From contig JAILGE010000007.1 of NCBI GenBank assembly GCA_024697065.1, positions 116,658-170,343 on the forward strand: 53,686 nucleotides of DNA, read 5' to 3'. The DNA comes from Lachnospiraceae bacterium (GTDB lineage Bacteria; Bacillota; Clostridia; Lachnospirales; Lachnospiraceae). A program made the position numbers and the translations under genes. The notes under the pieces are model-generated. The model did not search any database. It was not told the origin of the DNA and saw only the letters and a list, made by a program, of their open reading frames with translations. This document shows, one piece after another, positions 1 to 9,082 of the stretch (its first letter is position 1; each line of letters starts with the position of its first letter).

Positions 1-225
1 GCATTCGTGCTTGACGGTAATATCCAGAGAGGATGCAAAGTACGTATCACCCGTGAAGGTGAGCAGATCTTCGAAGGACCTCTTGCTTCACTTAAGCGTT
101 TCAAGGATGACGTTAAGGAAGTCAAGGAAGGCTTCGAATGCGGACTTGTATTTGAAGGATTTGACAAGATGCAGGAACTTGATATGGTTGAAGCGTATAT
201 CATGGTTGAGGTTCCCAGAGAATGA
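1..225 (+). CDS. infB: Translation initiation factor IF-2, C-terminal fragment (5' end outside window)
   Basis: The frame is open from base 1 and encodes the last 74 residues of a protein matching the end of IF-2 domain IV (C2), the part that binds the formyl-Met-tRNA acceptor end. Visible hallmarks are the G-N-I-Q-R-G-C-K-V-R-I-T-R-E-G stretch, a region of the ASLKRFKDDVKEV type, the E-C-G-L motif and the C-terminal VEAYIMVEVPRE. Most of the protein lies upstream of the window. Its stop overlaps the rbfA start by 4 bases (ATGA), as in the conserved infB-rbfA operon, which implies translational coupling. Confidence 0.95.
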   Translation, partial: AFVLDGNIQRGCKVRITREGEQIFEGPLASLKRFKDDVKEVKEGFECGLVFEGFDKMQELDMVEAYIMVEVPRE

Positions 226-620
226 GAAAAGACAGTATCAAAAATACAAGGATAAACTCTGAAGTAATGAAGATACTTGCGGAGCTTATCAGAAGCGAGA
301 TCAAGGATCCGAGAGTACCGCAGTTCACTTCTGTGACGGATGCGGTGGTTGCTCCGGATCTCAAGACCTGTAAAGTCTGGGTCAGCTTCTTATGTGATGA
401 GGATCAGGAGAAGGAGGCTCTAAAGGGACTTAAGAGCGCCGAAGGATTTCTCAGGAGAGAGCTGGCAAGACAGCTTAATCTCAGAAATACTCCCGAACTT
501 ACATTTGTTGCCGATCACTCGATTTCCTATGGCAATCATATGTCTTCAGTGATCGACCGTGTTGCAAAGGAAGATGCCGAAAGACGCAAAAGCAGAGGGG
601 AAACAGAAGATGACGTTTGA
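222..620 (+). CDS. rbfA: Ribosome-binding factor A
   Basis: Encodes a 132 aa KH-like protein of the usual RbfA length. RbfA binds the 30S subunit during late 16S maturation and helps growth in the cold. Typical features are the N-terminal INSEVMKILAELIRSEIKDPRV segment (which carries the family's E-I-K-D-P-R-V signature) and the helix with FLRRELARQLNLRNTPELTFV. The start overlaps the infB stop by 4 bases, and the 3' end overlaps the likely nrnA start by 11 bases, so the genes are probably co-translated. The C-terminal tail is charged and low complexity, which is normal for the family. Confidence 0.96.
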   Translation: MRKDSIKNTRINSEVMKILAELIRSEIKDPRVPQFTSVTDAVVAPDLKTCKVWVSFLCDEDQEKEALKGLKSAEGFLRRELARQLNLRNTPELTFVADHSISYGNHMSSVIDRVAKEDAERRKSRGETEDDV

Positions 621-1572
621 TCTTTTACAGGAAACAAAAGATGCAAAACGAATAGGTATCACCGGACACATAAAGCCGGACGGGGACTGCATAGGTTCCT
701 GTCTGGCTCTTTTGCACTATCTGGAGTTGTGTTACCCGGATAAGAAGTGCGAAGTTTTTCTTGAGGATCCCGGGCGTTCATTTAAAGATATTCCCCTCAG
801 GGATCGTATCAATTCGGATTATCCCGACAGGGAACCCTTTGATGTGTTCATTGTCTGCGATACCAACAGGGAACGCACCGGTGCTGCCAATAAATATTTT
901 GATAAGGCAAAGAAAACCATTAATATAGATCATCATGTCAGCAATAAAAACGGTACGGGCGATGTGAATCATGTAGTGGCAGGCATGTCATCCTGTGCGG
1001 AAGTATTGTATGATCTGATGGATCATTCTAAGATCGATGCTGTAATGGCAGAGCTTATATATATGGCTATAGCTCATGATACGGGAGTGTTCAGGTTCTC
1101 CAATACGACCCCCGAGACCATGAGAAAAGCCGGCTCTCTTCTGGAATTCGGATTCGATTTTCCGAAGCTTCTTGATGAGACATATTACGTTAAGACATTC
1201 CTTCAGAGCAGATTTCAGGCGCAGATCGTACTTGATGCCAAGAGGTATTTAAAAGGACAGGTAATTATCGGGACTGCCGATAAGCGAATGATGGATCTTT
1301 TCGGCGCCGGCAAGGACGACACAGACGGTGCGGTAGGAGAACTCAGAAACACCGAAGGCGTGGAGTGTGCGATCTTTATCTATGAGAGGACTCCGGGAAA
1401 TTTCAAAGCAAGTCTCAGAGCATCATCAGACAAGGTGAATGTTGCAAAAATAGCGGAGAAATTCGGGGGCGGAGGACATGTAAGAGCGGCCGGATGTGAG
1501 TATGAGGGAGCGATGGAAGACTTTATCTATATGCTCCTTTCCGAAGCGGCTTTGCAATTGGGAACTGACTGA
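610..1572 (+). CDS. nrnA: DHH-family oligoribonuclease / pAp phosphatase
   Basis: A 321 aa DHH/DHHA1 phosphoesterase matching NrnA, which degrades 2-5 nt RNA (nanoRNA) and dephosphorylates pAp. The N-terminal DHH domain shows G-H-I-K-P-D-G-D-C-I-G-S, the metal-binding CDT, and the D-H-H-V-S-N motif. The C-terminal DHHA1 domain carries the nucleic-acid-binding G-G-G-G-H-V-R-A-A-G loop. I place the start at ATG 610, with AGAGGGG about 9 bases upstream; an in-frame TTG at 559 would add residues unlike the family and overlap rbfA heavily. It belongs to the infB operon. Confidence 0.92.
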   Translation: MTFDLLQETKDAKRIGITGHIKPDGDCIGSCLALLHYLELCYPDKKCEVFLEDPGRSFKDIPLRDRINSDYPDREPFDVFIVCDTNRERTGAANKYFDKAKKTINIDHHVSNKNGTGDVNHVVAGMSSCAEVLYDLMDHSKIDAVMAELIYMAIAHDTGVFRFSNTTPETMRKAGSLLEFGFDFPKLLDETYYVKTFLQSRFQAQIVLDAKRYLKGQVIIGTADKRMMDLFGAGKDDTDGAVGELRNTEGVECAIFIYERTPGNFKASLRASSDKVNVAKIAEKFGGGGHVRAAGCEYEGAMEDFIYMLLSEAALQLGTD

Positions 1573-1574
1573 AT

Positions 1575-2483
1575 ATGTATCACGGAATAATAAATATATA
1601 TAAAGAATCGGGATATACCTCATTCGATGTAGTAGCGAAGTTAAGAGGTATCCTGCATCAGAAGAAAATAGGACATACCGGAACACTTGACCCGGATGCA
1701 GAGGGCGTGCTTCCGGTATGTTTGGGTAATGGGACAAAGCTTGTAGAAGACCTTACGGAAAAGACCAAGGTCTATGAGTGTATCATGAAACTCGGCGTGG
1801 AGACTGACACGGAAGATATGAGCGGAAAAGTTCTCTCCACCGGGGCTGTAACATGCTCTGAGGAAGAGATCAAAACAGCCTGTCTTTCTTTTATCGGCGA
1901 TTATGATCAGATACCGCCCATGTATTCTGCCATCAAGGTGGATGGAAGAAAGTTATATGAACTGGCTCGAAGCGGCGTAGAGATAGAACGTAAAGCAAGA
2001 CCGGTACGTATTATCGGCCTGGAAGTGAATAAGATCCTTGGAGATGAAGTGACTATGACAGTCACCTGCTCGAGAGGCACTTATATCAGATCTCTTTGCA
2101 GGGACATAGGAAAGAAGCTTGGCTGTGGAGCTGCAATGGCTCATCTTCTCAGAGTCCGGAGCGGTGAGTTCGGATTGGAAGGGAGTATGAAGCTTTCCGA
2201 AGTGGAAGCTTTGGCTGCAGCCGGGAAAGCAGAGGATGCCATAATACCGGTTGAGTATTTTTATTCTGCTTATCCCTCCGTACATGTGAAGCCGGAAGCA
2301 AAGAAGCTTATAGACAACGGTAACCCGCTGGACAATTGCGATCTTGAAGAGGGTGAAGGGCTTAAGGCTCCGTATCCGGAGAAGATACGTGTTTTCAATG
2401 TGGAAGGGAAGTTTGCGGGAGTATATTCTTATGATCCCGTCAAGAGAAAATTTATGCCCGACAAGATGTTTATGGCTGATTAG
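1575..2483 (+). CDS. truB: tRNA pseudouridine-55 synthase
   Basis: A 302 aa TruB that makes pseudouridine 55 in the T-loop of tRNAs. The catalytic aspartate is D39 in the GHTGTLDPDAEGVLP motif. Other family blocks are Y-x-S-A-I-K-V-D-G-R-K-L-Y-E-L-A-R and C-S-R-G-T-Y-I-R-S-L-C-R-D-I-G. The C-terminal part corresponds to the PUA-like extension. The ATG follows the nrnA stop after 2 bases with no strong Shine-Dalgarno site, so translation probably depends on coupling to nrnA. Confidence 0.96.
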   Translation: MYHGIINIYKESGYTSFDVVAKLRGILHQKKIGHTGTLDPDAEGVLPVCLGNGTKLVEDLTEKTKVYECIMKLGVETDTEDMSGKVLSTGAVTCSEEEIKTACLSFIGDYDQIPPMYSAIKVDGRKLYELARSGVEIERKARPVRIIGLEVNKILGDEVTMTVTCSRGTYIRSLCRDIGKKLGCGAAMAHLLRVRSGEFGLEGSMKLSEVEALAAAGKAEDAIIPVEYFYSAYPSVHVKPEAKKLIDNGNPLDNCDLEEGEGLKAPYPEKIRVFNVEGKFAGVYSYDPVKRKFMPDKMFMAD

Positions 2484-2500
2484 AAAAGAGTGCCGTTATC

Positions 2501-3427
2501 ATGCGAATAATTACAAGCCTTGATGAACTTCATATAGATGAGCATTCGGCAGTGGCAGTGGGAAAATTTGACGGGATACACGTTGGTCATAAAAAGATAA
2601 TCGACGAGATACTTGCCGCAAAGGCAGATGGACTTCTTTCTGTCATATTTACCTTTGATCCTGCTCCGGAGATCTTTTTTGGCTTTCAGGATGCTTTTGA
2701 GCTTATGACCAAGCAGGAAAAGAGGGATTATTTTGAGGCTTCCGGAATCGATGTTCTCATTGAGTATCCGATGAATCCCGTTACTGCGGCACTGGATCCC
2801 GAAGTATTTGTAAGAGAGTATATTTCCCGCAGGATGAATGCTTCTTTGGTTGTGGCGGGATCAGATCTTTCTTTCGGAGCAAAGGGCAGAGGTGATTTTA
2901 ATCTGTTGAATGCATTAAAGAAAGAGCTGGGGTTTGAGACTCTCCGGATAGAAAAAGTCAGTATGGACGGGGATGTGGTAAGCTCCACCCGTATCAGATC
3001 TCTTGTACAGGAAGGCAGGATGAAGGAAGCGGCAAGGCTTCTTGGCAGGCCTTATTCCTTTAAGGGGATAGTAAGGCACGGAAGGCAGCTGGGACGGACC
3101 ATCGGAATGCCAACCGCCAATATCATCCCGGAGGACGGCAAGATACTTCCTCCTTACGGGGTTTATCATTCGAGATGTATCCTGGACGGTAAAGAGATTT
3201 TGAAGGGGATAAGCAATATAGGCAGAAAGCCCACCGTTAAGAATGATACTGCCGTAAACATTGAGACCTTTCTTTTTGACTGGGATAAAGATATATACGG
3301 ATGCAGCCTGGAAGTTGAGTTTATGCATTTTGCACGGCCTGAAAAGAAGTTTGGCAGTGTAGAGGAATTAAAGGCGGCGATGCAGGCCGATATAGAAACT
3401 TGTCGGAAAGATACTTGCCTAATTTGA
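2501..3427 (+). CDS. ribF: Bifunctional riboflavin kinase / FAD synthetase
   Basis: A 308 aa two-domain enzyme converting riboflavin to FMN and then FAD. The N-terminal nucleotidyltransferase domain shows VGKFDGIHVGHKKI (HxGH-type, residues about 21-34) and S-S-T-R-I-R-S-L-V. The C-terminal flavokinase domain (about residues 185-305) shows G-x-x-L-G-R-T-I-G-M-P-T-A-N-I and I-G-R-K-P-T-V. It lies 17 bases after truB in the order truB-ribF that is standard for this operon. It is the last gene of the operon before an 86-base gap. Confidence 0.96.
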   Translation: MRIITSLDELHIDEHSAVAVGKFDGIHVGHKKIIDEILAAKADGLLSVIFTFDPAPEIFFGFQDAFELMTKQEKRDYFEASGIDVLIEYPMNPVTAALDPEVFVREYISRRMNASLVVAGSDLSFGAKGRGDFNLLNALKKELGFETLRIEKVSMDGDVVSSTRIRSLVQEGRMKEAARLLGRPYSFKGIVRHGRQLGRTIGMPTANIIPEDGKILPPYGVYHSRCILDGKEILKGISNIGRKPTVKNDTAVNIETFLFDWDKDIYGCSLEVEFMHFARPEKKFGSVEELKAAMQADIETCRKDTCLI

Positions 3428-3513
3428 GCTTTTCATTTATATTTATTAACGTGCGTTTTTAGGAAGTTTTATTCTGTTAGTCTTGTTTTAAGACAGATTG
3501 AAAAGAGGAGAAT

Positions 3514-5175
3514 ATGGGTCTGAAAGAGATAATGTCACTTTGCGGAGGTCTTGGTCTGTTCCTCCTTGGAATGACGATCATGAGCGAAGGTATTGAGAAA
3601 GCGGCGGGTGCCAAGCTTCGTGGCGTGCTGGAGGTATTTACCACCAATCGCGTGACAGGTATGATAGTCGGACTTATCTTCACGGCCATAATGCAGTCTT
3701 CGTCGGCATGTACCTCTCTTGTTGTCAGTTTTGTTAACTCAGGCCTTATGAGTCTTTATCAGGCCGCAGGCGTTATCTTCGGTGCCAATATCGGTACTAC
3801 GGTCACTTCACAGCTCGTCAGCTTTAATTTATCTGCATATGCGCCTATAATCCTTTTACTTGGCGTAGTAACGGCCATGGTGAGCAAAAACCAGATGGTA
3901 TCCCGTATAGCGGATATCTTTGCCGGATTTGGTGTTCTTTTCCTTGGAATATCCACTATGTCATCGGGAATGAGTGAGATGAAGAGTTCTCCTCAGATCA
4001 TCGGCATTCTTTCAGGTCTTACCAATCCTTTTCTCGCGGTCCTTACCGGACTTGTTATCACTGCAATAGTTCAGAGTTCATCAGTAACAGTTTCACTTAC
4101 GCTCCTTATGGCACAGCAGGGGCTTTTTAAGGATGTTAACGGCGATCCGAATGTTAACATCTGTCTTTTCATAATACTCGGCTGTAACATTGGTGCATGT
4201 ACCACTGCTCTTATCGCATCTCTTGCAGGTAAGAAAGAGGCTAAGAGGGCAGCGCTCATACATTTGCTTTTTAATATTATAGGAACTGTCCTTATGTTCA
4301 TCATATTTGAGATCGCCATGGATCCCATATCCGCATGGCTTCATTCTTTCTCAAGTGATGACGGACGATTCGTTGCAAATGCCCATACCATCATTAAGAT
4401 CTTCCAGGTACTGATACTGCTTCCGTTCTCAAGCCAGATCGTTAAGCTTACATATCTCATTGTGCCCGGTAACGATCAGAAGGTCGGATACAGAGATACA
4501 TTCCAGCTTAAGTACATCGGAGATAAGGTCATCTTCAATCCGTCCACTGCTGTTGTAGACGGCTTGAAGGAGCTTGAGAGAATGGCTTCTCTTGCAAGCG
4601 ACAATCTCAACCGTGCCATGAATGCCCTCATAACACTTGATGAGGAAGATATCAAAGAAGTTCATGAGATGGAAGAGAATATCAACTTCCTTAACAGATC
4701 CATCACTGCCTACCTTATCAAGATCAACCAGTCACCCCTTCCTATCGAAGATCTGCAGGGGATAGGTGCTCTTTTCCATGTGGCTAACGATATCGAGAGA
4801 ATAGGCGACCATGCGGAAAATATCGCGGAATTTGCGGAACGCAGAAAAAATGTCGGAGCATCATTCAGTGATGAGGCTATAGAGGAGATGACAGAGATGC
4901 TCGATCTGGTTAACAATCTCATGCAGAGATCCATTAAAGTTATTGTCGGAACGGAATCTCCCGACTATATCGATCAGCTTTCAGGTATGGAAGATAAGAT
5001 AGATGATATGGAAAAGAAGGTTCAGCAGAATCATATCGATCGTCTTACAAGACAGGAATGCTCGCCTGAAGCGGGAATGATCTTTTCTGACGTGGCAACG
5101 GCACTTGAACGTGTCGGTGACCATGCATTTAACATCGCGGTATACATAATCAAGAGAGATAATTCAGTCGCATGA
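3514..5175 (+). CDS. Na/phosphate cotransporter with C-terminal PhoU-like domain
   Basis: A 553 aa membrane protein of the Na/Pi-II cotransporter family. The inverted-repeat transport core is visible as two QSSS motifs (MQSSSACTSLVVSFVNSG and VQSSSVTVSLTLLMAQQG), each followed by a GANIGTTVT- or GCNIGACTT-type segment. About eight hydrophobic helices fill residues 1-320. From about 340 to the end it is a soluble helical PhoU-like domain with two E-R-I/V-G-D-H-A repeats (ERIGDHAENIAEFAE and ERVGDHAFNIAVYII). It probably imports phosphate or exports it with Na+. The start has a good Shine-Dalgarno site (AAGAGGAGA). It overlaps the next gene by 4 bases. Confidence 0.9.
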   Translation: MGLKEIMSLCGGLGLFLLGMTIMSEGIEKAAGAKLRGVLEVFTTNRVTGMIVGLIFTAIMQSSSACTSLVVSFVNSGLMSLYQAAGVIFGANIGTTVTSQLVSFNLSAYAPIILLLGVVTAMVSKNQMVSRIADIFAGFGVLFLGISTMSSGMSEMKSSPQIIGILSGLTNPFLAVLTGLVITAIVQSSSVTVSLTLLMAQQGLFKDVNGDPNVNICLFIILGCNIGACTTALIASLAGKKEAKRAALIHLLFNIIGTVLMFIIFEIAMDPISAWLHSFSSDDGRFVANAHTIIKIFQVLILLPFSSQIVKLTYLIVPGNDQKVGYRDTFQLKYIGDKVIFNPSTAVVDGLKELERMASLASDNLNRAMNALITLDEEDIKEVHEMEENINFLNRSITAYLIKINQSPLPIEDLQGIGALFHVANDIERIGDHAENIAEFAERRKNVGASFSDEAIEEMTEMLDLVNNLMQRSIKVIVGTESPDYIDQLSGMEDKIDDMEKKVQQNHIDRLTRQECSPEAGMIFSDVATALERVGDHAFNIAVYIIKRDNSVA

Positions 5176-6326
5176 ATAAGAAAAAACTGACCTATGCGGT
5201 TTTTACCGGATTAGTCTTTATTATCTGTATCATATTTATTGTTATTCTCAATAAAACCGTTTCGCAGGATAACGGTTCGGTTTCCTCCGGTGCGCTTGCC
5301 GTGTCCGGGGATCTTTCACAGCCTCAGATAGTAGATCTGTCCATATTACAGACATTAAGCAGAAATGCTGCAGTGGGCGTAGGCTCATTTTATGAGGAAG
5401 AGGAGAATATGCTTCCCACTGCGGGATTTGAAAAGAATGTCGCCCTTATTGTCGCAAGGCAGGACGCCATTGAGGACGAAATCAACTATTGGGGATACAG
5501 CAATCTGGGTATTGCCGAAGTTGAAAACCACCTCAATATCAGGGAAACACCTGTTGACGGCAAATTAGTCGGAAAGATGGCCAACGGTGCAGCCTGCGAG
5601 ATCCTGGATGTGGATGAAGAGGGATGGGCTCATATCAAATCCGGTAAAGTCGAGGGATACGTAAGCACGGAATATCTGCTTACGGGAGCTGCAGGTCTGT
5701 CAAAGGCCAGAGATGTCATTCAGACAGTGGCGGAAGTAAATACCACGTCCCTGAGAGTCCGAGAGCAGCCAAACACCGATTCACCGGTAATAACCCTGAT
5801 CCCCAGAGGTGAGGAGATACTGGTTACGGGTTATGCCGACGGTTGGGTTCAGTTTGAGCTTGATGATGAACTGGCATATGTTTCATCGGATTACGTGGAT
5901 ATAGAAGAAAAGCTTTCCACCGCCATAACCATGAAGGAACTGTATTATGGCTCCGGAATATCGGATACAAGAGTAAAGCTTGTTGAATATGCAAAGCAGT
6001 TTGTGGGAAATCCTTACGTATGGGGTGGAATATCTCTTACAAAGGGCTGCGACTGCTCGGGATTTGTACTGAGTGTTTATAAGAATATCGCCGGTGTAAG
6101 CCTGCCGCATCATGCGGCTACGCAGGCCACCAGGGGGAAGACGGTCACTGCTTCCACCATAAAACCTGGAGATCTGATATTTTATTCGAAGGGCGGCAAG
6201 ATCAATCATGTGGGGATCTATATCGGTAACGGCCAGGTGTGTCATGCATCCAGTCCCAAGACAGGAATCAAGATCTCAAGCATGTATTATCGAACCCCTG
6301 CAAAGATGGTAAGTCTGCTTGATTGA
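5172..6326 (+). CDS. SH3-domain NlpC/P60 peptidoglycan hydrolase
   Basis: A 384 aa exported wall hydrolase. Residues about 8-27 form a membrane anchor or signal segment. Two bacterial SH3 domains follow (about 110-170, with the LNIRETP motif, and about 185-245, with SLRVREQP). The C-terminal NlpC/P60 domain (about 265-384) carries the catalytic Cys295 in CDCSGFV, His346 in NHVGIYIG and a second His at 358. Enzymes of this kind cut D-Glu-DAP bonds of stem peptides. The ATG overlaps the stop of the phosphate transporter gene, so the two are one operon. The region between residues 30 and 105 is not a known domain to me. Confidence 0.9.
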   Translation: MNKKKLTYAVFTGLVFIICIIFIVILNKTVSQDNGSVSSGALAVSGDLSQPQIVDLSILQTLSRNAAVGVGSFYEEEENMLPTAGFEKNVALIVARQDAIEDEINYWGYSNLGIAEVENHLNIRETPVDGKLVGKMANGAACEILDVDEEGWAHIKSGKVEGYVSTEYLLTGAAGLSKARDVIQTVAEVNTTSLRVREQPNTDSPVITLIPRGEEILVTGYADGWVQFELDDELAYVSSDYVDIEEKLSTAITMKELYYGSGISDTRVKLVEYAKQFVGNPYVWGGISLTKGCDCSGFVLSVYKNIAGVSLPHHAATQATRGKTVTASTIKPGDLIFYSKGGKINHVGIYIGNGQVCHASSPKTGIKISSMYYRTPAKMVSLLD

Positions 6327-6334
6327 TAATTCGG

Positions 6335-6363
6335 TTTACAAATAATAAATGCCGTGTTATAAT
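6335..6363 (+). promoter_or_regulatory. Promoter of rpsO
   Basis: TTTACA (6335-6340) and a perfect TATAAT (6358-6363) are separated by 17 bases, a near-consensus housekeeping promoter. Transcription would start near 6370, leaving a leader of about 108 bases before rpsO. The leader has short inverted repeats (for example TCTG/CAGA around 6411-6426, and CCG/CGG pairs near 6433-6454). A leader of this length before rpsO is compatible with S15 autoregulation, but I cannot assign a known leader family. Confidence 0.85.
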
Positions 6364-6477
6364 CAGCAATTGTGTGGGCAAAAAGCTCATATTACGTTAA
6401 CCTAACCGAGTCTGAGAAAACAGATTTCCTGACCGTTTTCCCGGATACGGCCGAATCATTAACAGGAGGAAAAGGAA

Positions 6478-6744
6478 ATGATTTCAGCAGAAAAGAAACA
6501 GGCAATCATGAAGGAATACGCTCGTACAGAGGGAGATACAGGTTCACCTGAGGTACAGATCGCAGTTCTTTCAGCAAGGATCGAAGAGCTTACAGCTCAT
6601 CTTAAGAGTCATGCAAATGATCATCATTCAAGACGTGGTATGTACCAGATGATCGGTCGCAGAAGAGGTCTTCTCAATTACCTTCAGAAGGTTGATATCG
6701 AGAGATATCGTGCTATCGTTGAGAAGCTCGGCCTCAGAAAATAA
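6478..6744 (+). CDS. rpsO: 30S ribosomal protein S15
   Basis: An 88 aa S15 of normal length, a primary 16S rRNA-binding protein of the small subunit. Family blocks are the [17 protein letters not shown] region, [17 protein letters not shown] and the [13 protein letters not shown] segment. It has an exceptionally strong ribosome site (AGGAGGAAAAGGAAATG). It is followed by a terminator and then pnp, the classical rpsO-pnp pair. Confidence 0.99.
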   Translation: MISAEKKQAIMKEYARTEGDTGSPEVQIAVLSARIEELTAHLKSHANDHHSRRGMYQMIGRRRGLLNYLQKVDIERYRAIVEKLGLRK

Positions 6745-6760
6745 TTGTCTTGTTAACCCG

Positions 6761-6803
6761 GTCGGCTGGCGGAAGGATTTATCTTTCTGTCAGCTGGCTT
6801 TTT
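6761..6803 (+). terminator. Rho-independent terminator after rpsO
   Basis: A 15-bp stem with several G-U pairs (6763-6777 with 6782-6796) and a 4-base loop is followed by five T residues. It would end or attenuate transcription between rpsO and pnp. The many G-U pairs suggest a leaky terminator, which would set a lower pnp level by read-through. Confidence 0.8.
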
Positions 6804-6805
6804 AT

Positions 6806-6885
6806 AGGAAGAAGTATTCTGCGAGACCACTGAAAAATCTATTTGACCAAACGGACTTTTCAGTGTTTTCGGGTTACTTCTTCCT
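6806..6885 (+). promoter_or_regulatory. Long stem-loop in the pnp leader
   Basis: Two nested perfect inverted repeats form a long hairpin just before pnp: the outer arm is 11 bp (6806-6816 with 6875-6885), the inner arm 9 bp (6828-6836 with 6857-6865), and a 5-bp helix can form between them (6822-6826 with 6867-6871). It ends about 20 bases before the pnp ribosome site. In E. coli a leader hairpin cut by RNase III mediates PNPase autoregulation; a similar role here is inference from position. Confidence 0.6.
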
Positions 6886-6917
6886 TAGAAGAAACAAAGA
6901 ATAAAAGGAGGAGTAAA

Positions 6918-9011
6918 ATGTTTAAGACCTACAGTATTGAAGTTGGCGGCAGAACACTTTCCGTTGATATCGGAAGAGTTTCCGCTCAGGCAAACGGTGC
7001 TGCATTCATGCACTACGGTGATACCACAGTGCTTTCCACAGCAACCGCATCAGAGAAGCCCCGTGACGGGATCGATTTCTTCCCGCTTTCGGTTGAGTAT
7101 GAGGAGAAGTACTACTCGGTAGGAAAGCTTCCCGGAGGTTTCAATAAGCGTGAAGGAAAGGCATCCGAGAATGCGGTCCTTACAAGCCGTGTTATCGACC
7201 GTCCCATGAGACCGCTTTTCCCCAAGGATTACAGAAATGATGTTACACTCAACAACCTTGTAATGAGTGTTGATACGAACTGCCGTCCCGAGCTTGTTGC
7301 AATGCTTGGTTCTGCTATAGCTACAAGTATTTCCGATATCCCCTTTGACGGTCCCTGCTCAACAACACAGGTTGGTCTTGATGAGAACGGTAACTTCATA
7401 ATCAACCCCGGTCAGGAAGCATGGGATAATGGAGATCTTAAGCTTACCGTTGCTTCTACATCCAAGAAGGTTATCATGATCGAGGCAGGAGCAAATGAGA
7501 TCCCCGAGTCCAAGATGATCGAAGCTATTTATATGGCTCATGAAGAGAACCAGAAGATCATCGCATGGATCAATCAGATCGTTGCCGAAGCCGGCAAGGA
7601 AAAGCATTCGTATGTAAGCTATGCTGTACCTGAGGAAATGTTCGAGGCAATGAAGAAGGTCACATCTCCCGAAGAGATGGAAGTAGCCGTATTCACAGAT
7701 GAGAAGCAGATCAGAGAAGCTAATATCTCTGCTATCCGCGATAAGATGGCTGAAGCATTTGCCGATAACGAAGCATATCTTGCAAAGCTTGACGAGGCTC
7801 TTTACCAGTATCAGAAGAAGGTTGTTCGTAAGATGATCCTCAAGGATCATAAGCGTCCTGACGGAAGAGAGATCACACAGATCAGACCTCTTGCTGCTGA
7901 AGTTGATCTTATTCCCAGAGTTCACGGTTCTGCCATGTTCACAAGAGGACAGACTCAGATCTGTGACGTTGTAACTCTTGCACCTCTTTCTGAGGCTCAG
8001 AAGGTTGAGGGTCTTGATGAGTTCGTTAAGACAAAGAGATACATCCACCAGTATAATTTCCCTGCTTATTCAGTAGGTGAGACAAAGGTTTCAAGAGGAC
8101 CCGGAAGAAGAGAGATCGGTCACGGTGCACTTGCAGAGAGAGCTCTGCTTCCCGTACTTCCTTCAGAGGAAGAGTTCCCTTATGCTATCAGAGCCGTATC
8201 CGAGACTTTTGAATCCAACGGTTCCACATCCATGGCATCTACATGTGCTTCCTGTATGTCACTTATGGCTGCAGGTGTTCCCATCAAGAAGATGGTTGCA
8301 GGTATCAGCTGCGGTCTTGTAACAGGTGAGACTGATGATGATTTCGTACTTCTTACAGATATCCAGGGACTCGAAGATTTCTTCGGCGATATGGACTTCA
8401 AGGTAACAGGTACAACAGACGGTATCACAGCGATCCAGATGGATATCAAGATCCATGGTCTTACACGTGATATTGTTGAAGGCGCTATTGCAAGATGCCG
8501 TGATGCAAGACTCTTCATTATGGAGAACTGCATGAAGAAGGCAATTGCAGAGCCCAGAAAAGAAGTCAATGCATATGCACCCAAGATCATCCGTATGCAG
8601 ATCGATCCCGATAAGATCGGTGATGTGGTTGGTCAGCGCGGTAAGACAATCAACGAGATCATCGGCCGTACAGGCGTTAAGATCGATATCGATGATACAG
8701 GTGCAGTAAGTGTTTGCGGTACAGATAAGGATGCTATGGCTGAGGCTAAGAGAATGGTTGAGACCATAGTTACAGATTTCGAAGCCGGTCAGATCTTCTC
8801 CGGTAAAGTTGTTTCCATTAAGGAATTCGGATGCTTTGTTGAGTTTGCACCCGGCAAGGAAGGTATGGTTCATATCTCAAGGATCGCAGATCACAGAGTA
8901 GATAAGGTTGAAGACGTACTTAAGATCGGTGATGAGGTTAAGGTTGTATGCCTTGGCAAGGACAAGATGGGACGCATGAGCTTCTCCATCAAGGACTGCC
9001 CTCAGGACTGA
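6918..9011 (+). CDS. pnp: Polyribonucleotide nucleotidyltransferase (PNPase)
   Basis: A 697 aa 3'-5' phosphorolytic exoribonuclease that degrades mRNA. Visible parts are two RNase PH cores (first with FFPLSVEYEEKYYSVGKLPGGFNKREG, second with H-G-S-A-M-F-T-R-G-Q-T-Q and the catalytic-site region around GTTDGITAIQMDIK), a KH domain (IGDVVGQRGKTINEIIGRTG) and an S1 domain (FSGKVVSIKEFGCFVEFAPGKEGMVHIS). I chose ATG 6918, preceded by AAAGGAGGAG; an in-frame start at 6843 lies inside the leader hairpin. Length and order are normal for the family. Confidence 0.98.
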   Translation: MFKTYSIEVGGRTLSVDIGRVSAQANGAAFMHYGDTTVLSTATASEKPRDGIDFFPLSVEYEEKYYSVGKLPGGFNKREGKASENAVLTSRVIDRPMRPLFPKDYRNDVTLNNLVMSVDTNCRPELVAMLGSAIATSISDIPFDGPCSTTQVGLDENGNFIINPGQEAWDNGDLKLTVASTSKKVIMIEAGANEIPESKMIEAIYMAHEENQKIIAWINQIVAEAGKEKHSYVSYAVPEEMFEAMKKVTSPEEMEVAVFTDEKQIREANISAIRDKMAEAFADNEAYLAKLDEALYQYQKKVVRKMILKDHKRPDGREITQIRPLAAEVDLIPRVHGSAMFTRGQTQICDVVTLAPLSEAQKVEGLDEFVKTKRYIHQYNFPAYSVGETKVSRGPGRREIGHGALAERALLPVLPSEEEFPYAIRAVSETFESNGSTSMASTCASCMSLMAAGVPIKKMVAGISCGLVTGETDDDFVLLTDIQGLEDFFGDMDFKVTGTTDGITAIQMDIKIHGLTRDIVEGAIARCRDARLFIMENCMKKAIAEPRKEVNAYAPKIIRMQIDPDKIGDVVGQRGKTINEIIGRTGVKIDIDDTGAVSVCGTDKDAMAEAKRMVETIVTDFEAGQIFSGKVVSIKEFGCFVEFAPGKEGMVHISRIADHRVDKVEDVLKIGDEVKVVCLGKDKMGRMSFSIKDCPQD

Positions 9012-9034
9012 TCGGAATCTTAAGTTGAACTGGC

Positions 9035-9056
9035 GTGCCGGGATCATTCCCGGCAC
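9035..9056 (+). terminator. Hairpin between pnp and nrdR
   Basis: A perfect 9-bp stem (9035-9043 with 9048-9056) with a 4-base loop lies 24 bases after the pnp stop. The bases that follow (TTGATTAA) are a poor T-run, so it is either a weak terminator or an mRNA 3'-end stabiliser that lets some transcripts reach nrdR. Confidence 0.5.
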
Positions 9057-9082
9057 TTGATTAAACGGAAGGAGTAAACCAT

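Noticed and set aside
8259-8873. Minus-strand frame opposite pnp
   Set aside because: A shadow of biased codons in pnp; no motif or ribosome site.
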